This document shows positions 44,778-46,953 of a DNA stretch of 46,953 nucleotides, in pieces. The DNA comes from Curtobacterium sp. MCBA15_008 (GTDB lineage Bacteria; Actinomycetota; Actinomycetes; Actinomycetales; Microbacteriaceae). The notes under the pieces are model-generated. The model made no database searches, was not told the DNA's origin, and saw only the letters and a program-made list of their open reading frames with translations. How positions within the stretch are numbered: the stretch's first letter is position 1; every line of letters begins with the position of its first letter. The DNA lies in assembly GCF_001865065.1 (NCBI RefSeq), contig NZ_MJGN01000003.1, positions 8,952-55,904 on the forward strand, in the 5' to 3' direction. A program made the position numbers and the translations under genes.

Positions 44778-45338
44778 TCAGGCCGCCTGGAGGACGAACT
44801 GGACGTCGAGGTTGATCGTGACGTCGTTGCCCAGCGTGAAGCCGCCGGCCTCGAGCGCGGCGTTCCAGTTCACGCCGAACTCGGTGCGGTCGATCTTGGT
44901 CGTCGCCTCGGCGCCGAACTTGACCTGGCCGTAGCCGTCGGTCGTGAAGCCGCCGAGCTCGGCCTTGAGGACGACCGGCTTGGTGACACCACGGAGGGTG
45001 AGGTCGCCAGCGATGTGCAGGTCGTCACCCTTGGCCTCGATGCTCGTCGAGCGGAAGGTGAGCTGCGGGTGCTCCTCGGTGAGGAAGAAGTCGCTCGTCT
45101 TGAGGTGCTGGTCGCGCTGCTCCTGGCCGGTGTTGATCGACGCGACGTCGATGTTGGCCTCGACGGTCGACTCGAGCGGGTTCTCGGCGGTGACGACGGT
45201 CGCGTCGAAGGTCTCGAACTTGCCCTTCACCTTGCTGATGGCGAGGTGGCGGACCGAGAAGGTGACCTCGGAGTGGGTGGGGTCGATCTTCCAGGTGCCG
45301 GTCTGGTAGCCGGGAACGGTTGCAGAGGTGAGCGTCAT
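44778..45338 (-). CDS. YceI family protein
   Basis: 186-residue lipocalin-like beta-barrel protein. Its start, TGTWKIDPTHSEVTFSVRHLAISKVKG, is the family signature, and DLTLRGVTKPVVL and EFGVNW are further family marks. YceI proteins bind isoprenoid-type lipids and often respond to stress or alkaline pH. There is no signal peptide here, so it is probably cytoplasmic, as in many actinobacteria. An AAGGA ribosome site precedes the ATG, and dyad-symmetric sequences lie upstream. Confidence 0.93.
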   Translation of the reverse strand: MTLTSATVPGYQTGTWKIDPTHSEVTFSVRHLAISKVKGKFETFDATVVTAENPLESTVEANIDVASINTGQEQRDQHLKTSDFFLTEEHPQLTFRSTSIEAKGDDLHIAGDLTLRGVTKPVVLKAELGGFTTDGYGQVKFGAEATTKIDRTEFGVNWNAALEAGGFTLGNDVTINLDVQFVLQAA

Positions 45339-45443
45339 GATGTCCTTCTTCCGAACGAGAGTCTGAGTGCGACGCGGACGAACCGGAGCCCCGATCCATG
45401 CGCCCGCATCGAAGTTGATGCTACGCCAGTGTGCACCCTTTTG

Positions 45444-45475
45444 GTTGAAGCGTCAACTATTGTTCACTGAAGTGA
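45444..45475. promoter_or_regulatory. Dyad sites and -35-like sequence upstream of yceI
   Basis: Two short palindromes sit in A/T-rich DNA: GTTGAAGCGTCAAC (45444-45457) and TCACTGAAGTGA (45464-45475). On the minus strand TTGACG overlaps the first and could be a -35 element. The second overlaps the last codons of the DUF559 gene. MarR-like repressors often bind such sites, but no MarR gene is in the window. Confidence 0.4.
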
Positions 45476-46396
45476 CGCAAAGCGTGTGTCGTGCCTCCCG
45501 TGCAGCCCGCTTTCGAGAAGTCGACGGACACGCCGCACGAATCGTTCGACGTCTCGTCCGAGGTCGTCAGCGGTGACCCGGACGAGCCACCAGTCGACGT
45601 CCTTGAGATGCTCGCCCCGCGTGAGGTCCTTCCGGAACGTGGCTGGATCAGTGCGGTGGAGATCGCTCTCGTACTCGATCGCCACACGTGCGTCGGGGTA
45701 GGCGAGATCGACGCACGCGACCCACCGGCCATCGACGACGACGTCGTGGTTCAACCGCGGTTCCGGCAACCCGCGACGCAGGAGTGCCAGTCTCGTCCGG
45801 GTCTCGCCCGGGGAACGGGAACCCGTACGGATCTCCACGAGGGCGAGCCGGAGCTTCACGATGCCCCGGATGCCGCGACGACGGTGGACCGCTGCGAAGA
45901 GTTCGTCGAGCGTCACCCAGCCCAGCGTCCCGACGAGTGCGTCCCCGGCGACGACGAGCTCGTCGAGCGTCAGCAGTGTGCCGAGGGCGACGAAGGTGTC
46001 GGCAGGGTTGCTGATCGGGACCCCGCGGCTCATGGTCATCCGCACCGAGCCGTACTTCGCGCGGTGTCCCACTGCACCGCGGACCCGGAGTGCTTGGTCG
46101 ACGCCGATCGTCGTGACGTGGAGGCGTGCATCGCGCTCGACCCGTCGAGGAAGCGGGACGCCCAGGATCGCCGCCGCAGTGACGTGACTGAACACCTGAT
46201 CGGGGCGGAGCCTGGGCGCCAGTGCCCGGGCGCGTTCGTCGACGGTGTGCGGCACGGTCGCGGAACGGATGCCGTGGAACGGGCGGACGAGGTCCTTCGC
46301 GTCGAGACGCCCTCGGGACACGCCCCGGTGCAAGGCGTTTCGCACGCGGAACGAGCAATCCCGAAGGATCATCGGAAGGCGACTTCTTGCGGTCAT
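45464..46396 (-). CDS. DUF559/Vsr-like nuclease-fold protein with AbiEi-type N-terminus
   Basis: 310 residues. The first ~180 resemble the N-terminal parts of AbiEi-type antitoxin-like proteins found in many actinobacteria (VFSHVTAAAILGVPLPRR, ISNPADTFVALGTLLTLDELV). The C-terminal ~110 residues form a DUF559 restriction-endonuclease-like domain. Candidate catalytic residues are Glu198, Asp230 (CVDLAYPD) and Glu241/Glu243 (AIEYESDLH), followed by DVDWWLVRVTADDL. The ATG at 46396 follows GACGAT by 6 nt. No toxin partner is adjacent. Palindromic repeats flank the gene on its upstream side. The function is unknown; a role in DNA processing or defence is possible. Confidence 0.8.
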   Translation of the reverse strand: MTARSRLPMILRDCSFRVRNALHRGVSRGRLDAKDLVRPFHGIRSATVPHTVDERARALAPRLRPDQVFSHVTAAAILGVPLPRRVERDARLHVTTIGVDQALRVRGAVGHRAKYGSVRMTMSRGVPISNPADTFVALGTLLTLDELVVAGDALVGTLGWVTLDELFAAVHRRRGIRGIVKLRLALVEIRTGSRSPGETRTRLALLRRGLPEPRLNHDVVVDGRWVACVDLAYPDARVAIEYESDLHRTDPATFRKDLTRGEHLKDVDWWLVRVTADDLGRDVERFVRRVRRLLESGLHGRHDTRFASLQ

Positions 46397-46402
46397 CTCC
46401 AC

Positions 46403-46408
46403 ATCGTC
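46403..46408 (-). promoter_or_regulatory. -10-like box of the DUF559 gene
   Basis: On the minus strand GACGAT ends 6 nt before the ATG at 46396, the same arrangement as for the DUF2236 and fusion genes. Confidence 0.45.
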
Positions 46409-46496
46409 GAGTCGAGCCGACGAGTGCGGGGTGAGTCGCGCCTCCACTGTGGATGGTCGCGGTCGCAACGCGGCTGTGGAGGGGAGCCACTCGCGT

Positions 46497-46554
46497 CGAA
46501 CGGGCGATTCACCCGGGTGAGGGTGCCGCCGGACACGGCTGTTCCGCCCGTTCG
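46497..46554. repeat. 58-bp palindrome, copy 4
   Basis: Left arm CGAACGGGCGATTCACCC and right arm CTGTTCCGCCCGTTCG. The outer ten bases pair perfectly. Confidence 0.65.
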
Positions 46555-46578
46555 CGCAAGGGCGAGCCGACCGATGGG

Positions 46579-46636
46579 TGAGCGGGCGAAGTGCCGGAGT
46601 GCGCGGACGGAGCCACGCGGCTGATTCGCCCGATCG
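46579..46636. repeat. 58-bp palindrome, copy 5
   Basis: Left arm TGAGCGGGCGAAGTGCCG and right arm GGCTGATTCGCCCGATCG. Starts 24 nt after copy 4. Confidence 0.65.
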
Positions 46637-46708
46637 TGGAGCCAGCAGGTGGACCGGGATGGGGTGGGCGGCCACTGCGGCGCGGGCAGACGACGAGCGG
46701 GCGGTCGG

Positions 46709-46766
46709 CGAGCGGGCGAGATGCCATGGTGCGGAAACGGCCGGACGCCGATGTTCTGCCCGCTCG
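46709..46766. repeat. 58-bp palindrome, copy 6
   Basis: Left arm CGAGCGGGCGAGATGCCA and right arm GATGTTCTGCCCGCTCG. An extra CGAGCGGGCGG half-arm lies 14 nt before it. Confidence 0.65.
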
Positions 46767-46830
46767 CGTGTGGGGCAAGCCGGGCGTGTGGGCGGAGGCG
46801 GGTTGGCACGCGCTCCGGCGGCGCGGCGAC

Positions 46831-46888
46831 CGAGCGGGCGAGATGCCCGGGTGCGCCGACGGGGGGACGCTGGGATTTCGCCCGCTCG
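46831..46888. repeat. 58-bp palindrome, copy 7
   Basis: Left arm CGAGCGGGCGAGATGCCC and right arm GGGATTTCGCCCGCTCG, the best-paired member of the family: 15 of 18 outer positions match. Confidence 0.7.
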
Positions 46889-46953
46889 CGAATCCGGCAC
46901 CGCCCGCACCCCCGCCCGCACCCGCCGGCCCCGCGGCCCCCGCCCCACCCCCC

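Larger units (their letters stand above)
46409..46953. other. Gene-free right edge with palindrome cluster
   Basis: No convincing gene was seen. The stretch holds four 58-bp palindromes and ends in a C-rich run. Long open frames here follow from high GC content and the repeat arms, and none has a recognisable product. Confidence 0.55.

Noticed and set aside
43959..45470. A 503-codon plus-strand frame with a Val/Phe and Ala/Arg repeat region
   Set aside because: It is a translation of the hexanucleotide repeat and then antisense to YceI. It has no family motifs.
46497..46888. CRISPR or integron attC array
   Set aside because: The units are palindromes with irregular spacing (24-72 nt); there are no spacers of constant size, no integrase and no gene cassettes between them.
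46397..46953. Extension of the DUF559 frame upstream to 46948
   Set aside because: The extra residues only translate the palindrome arms, and the -10-like box plus ATG at 46396 gives a family-like length.

Overview
The window is very GC-rich and coding-dense. Many genes start with GTG or TTG, overlap by 1-4 bases, or sit right behind a -10-like hexamer. With an actinobacterial LigA insertion, a DUF3097 gene and a TIGR03086 protein, this points to an actinobacterial chromosome, probably Microbacteriaceae and plausibly Curtobacterium (inferred from gene content only). I recognised 40 protein-coding genes. I saw no rRNA, tRNA, CRISPR array, insertion sequence or prophage.

Layout. 1-10.1 kb is housekeeping: ligA, a secreted alpha/beta hydrolase, a class A penicillin-binding protein and the gatCAB operon. 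10.1-14.1 kb holds a small type III polyketide synthase plus methyltransferase pair, a GlxA-type regulator and a stand-alone gap gene. 14.2-21.3 kb is a complete sugar cassette on the minus strand: ROK repressor, lipoprotein binding protein, two permeases, GH4 glycosidase and BadF-type sugar kinase. 21.5-27.4 kb mixes an alcohol dehydrogenase, DUF3097, DUF3054, a rare-looking glycerophosphodiesterase-inositol monophosphatase fusion and an AraC/VOC pair. 27.5-34.3 kb is envelope-related: a Gly/Gln-rich membrane protein, a DrrAB-type exporter, and a PspC-linked histidine kinase/response regulator divergent from a PspC protein. 34.4-39.7 kb has an APC permease, an EamA exporter and a GT14-like glycosyltransferase coupled to a dTDP-rhamnose 4-epimerase-like enzyme. 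39.8-46.4 kb has fadD, a DUF2236 protein, an aldo/keto reductase with a DinB-like protein, YceI and a DUF559 nuclease-like protein.

The most unusual content is non-coding. There are three families of intergenic palindromes: (i) two 60-bp elements that exactly bracket the sugar cassette; (ii) at least seven 57-58-bp elements in two clusters around the YceI/DUF559 genes at the right end; (iii) hairpins built on GGAGGCGCG/CGCGCCTCC, acting as likely terminators between genes, with one inside the first codons of a sugar permease gene. In addition, at least 14 genes share a TAnnnT-like box 5-7 nt before the start codon, which predicts widespread leaderless transcription.
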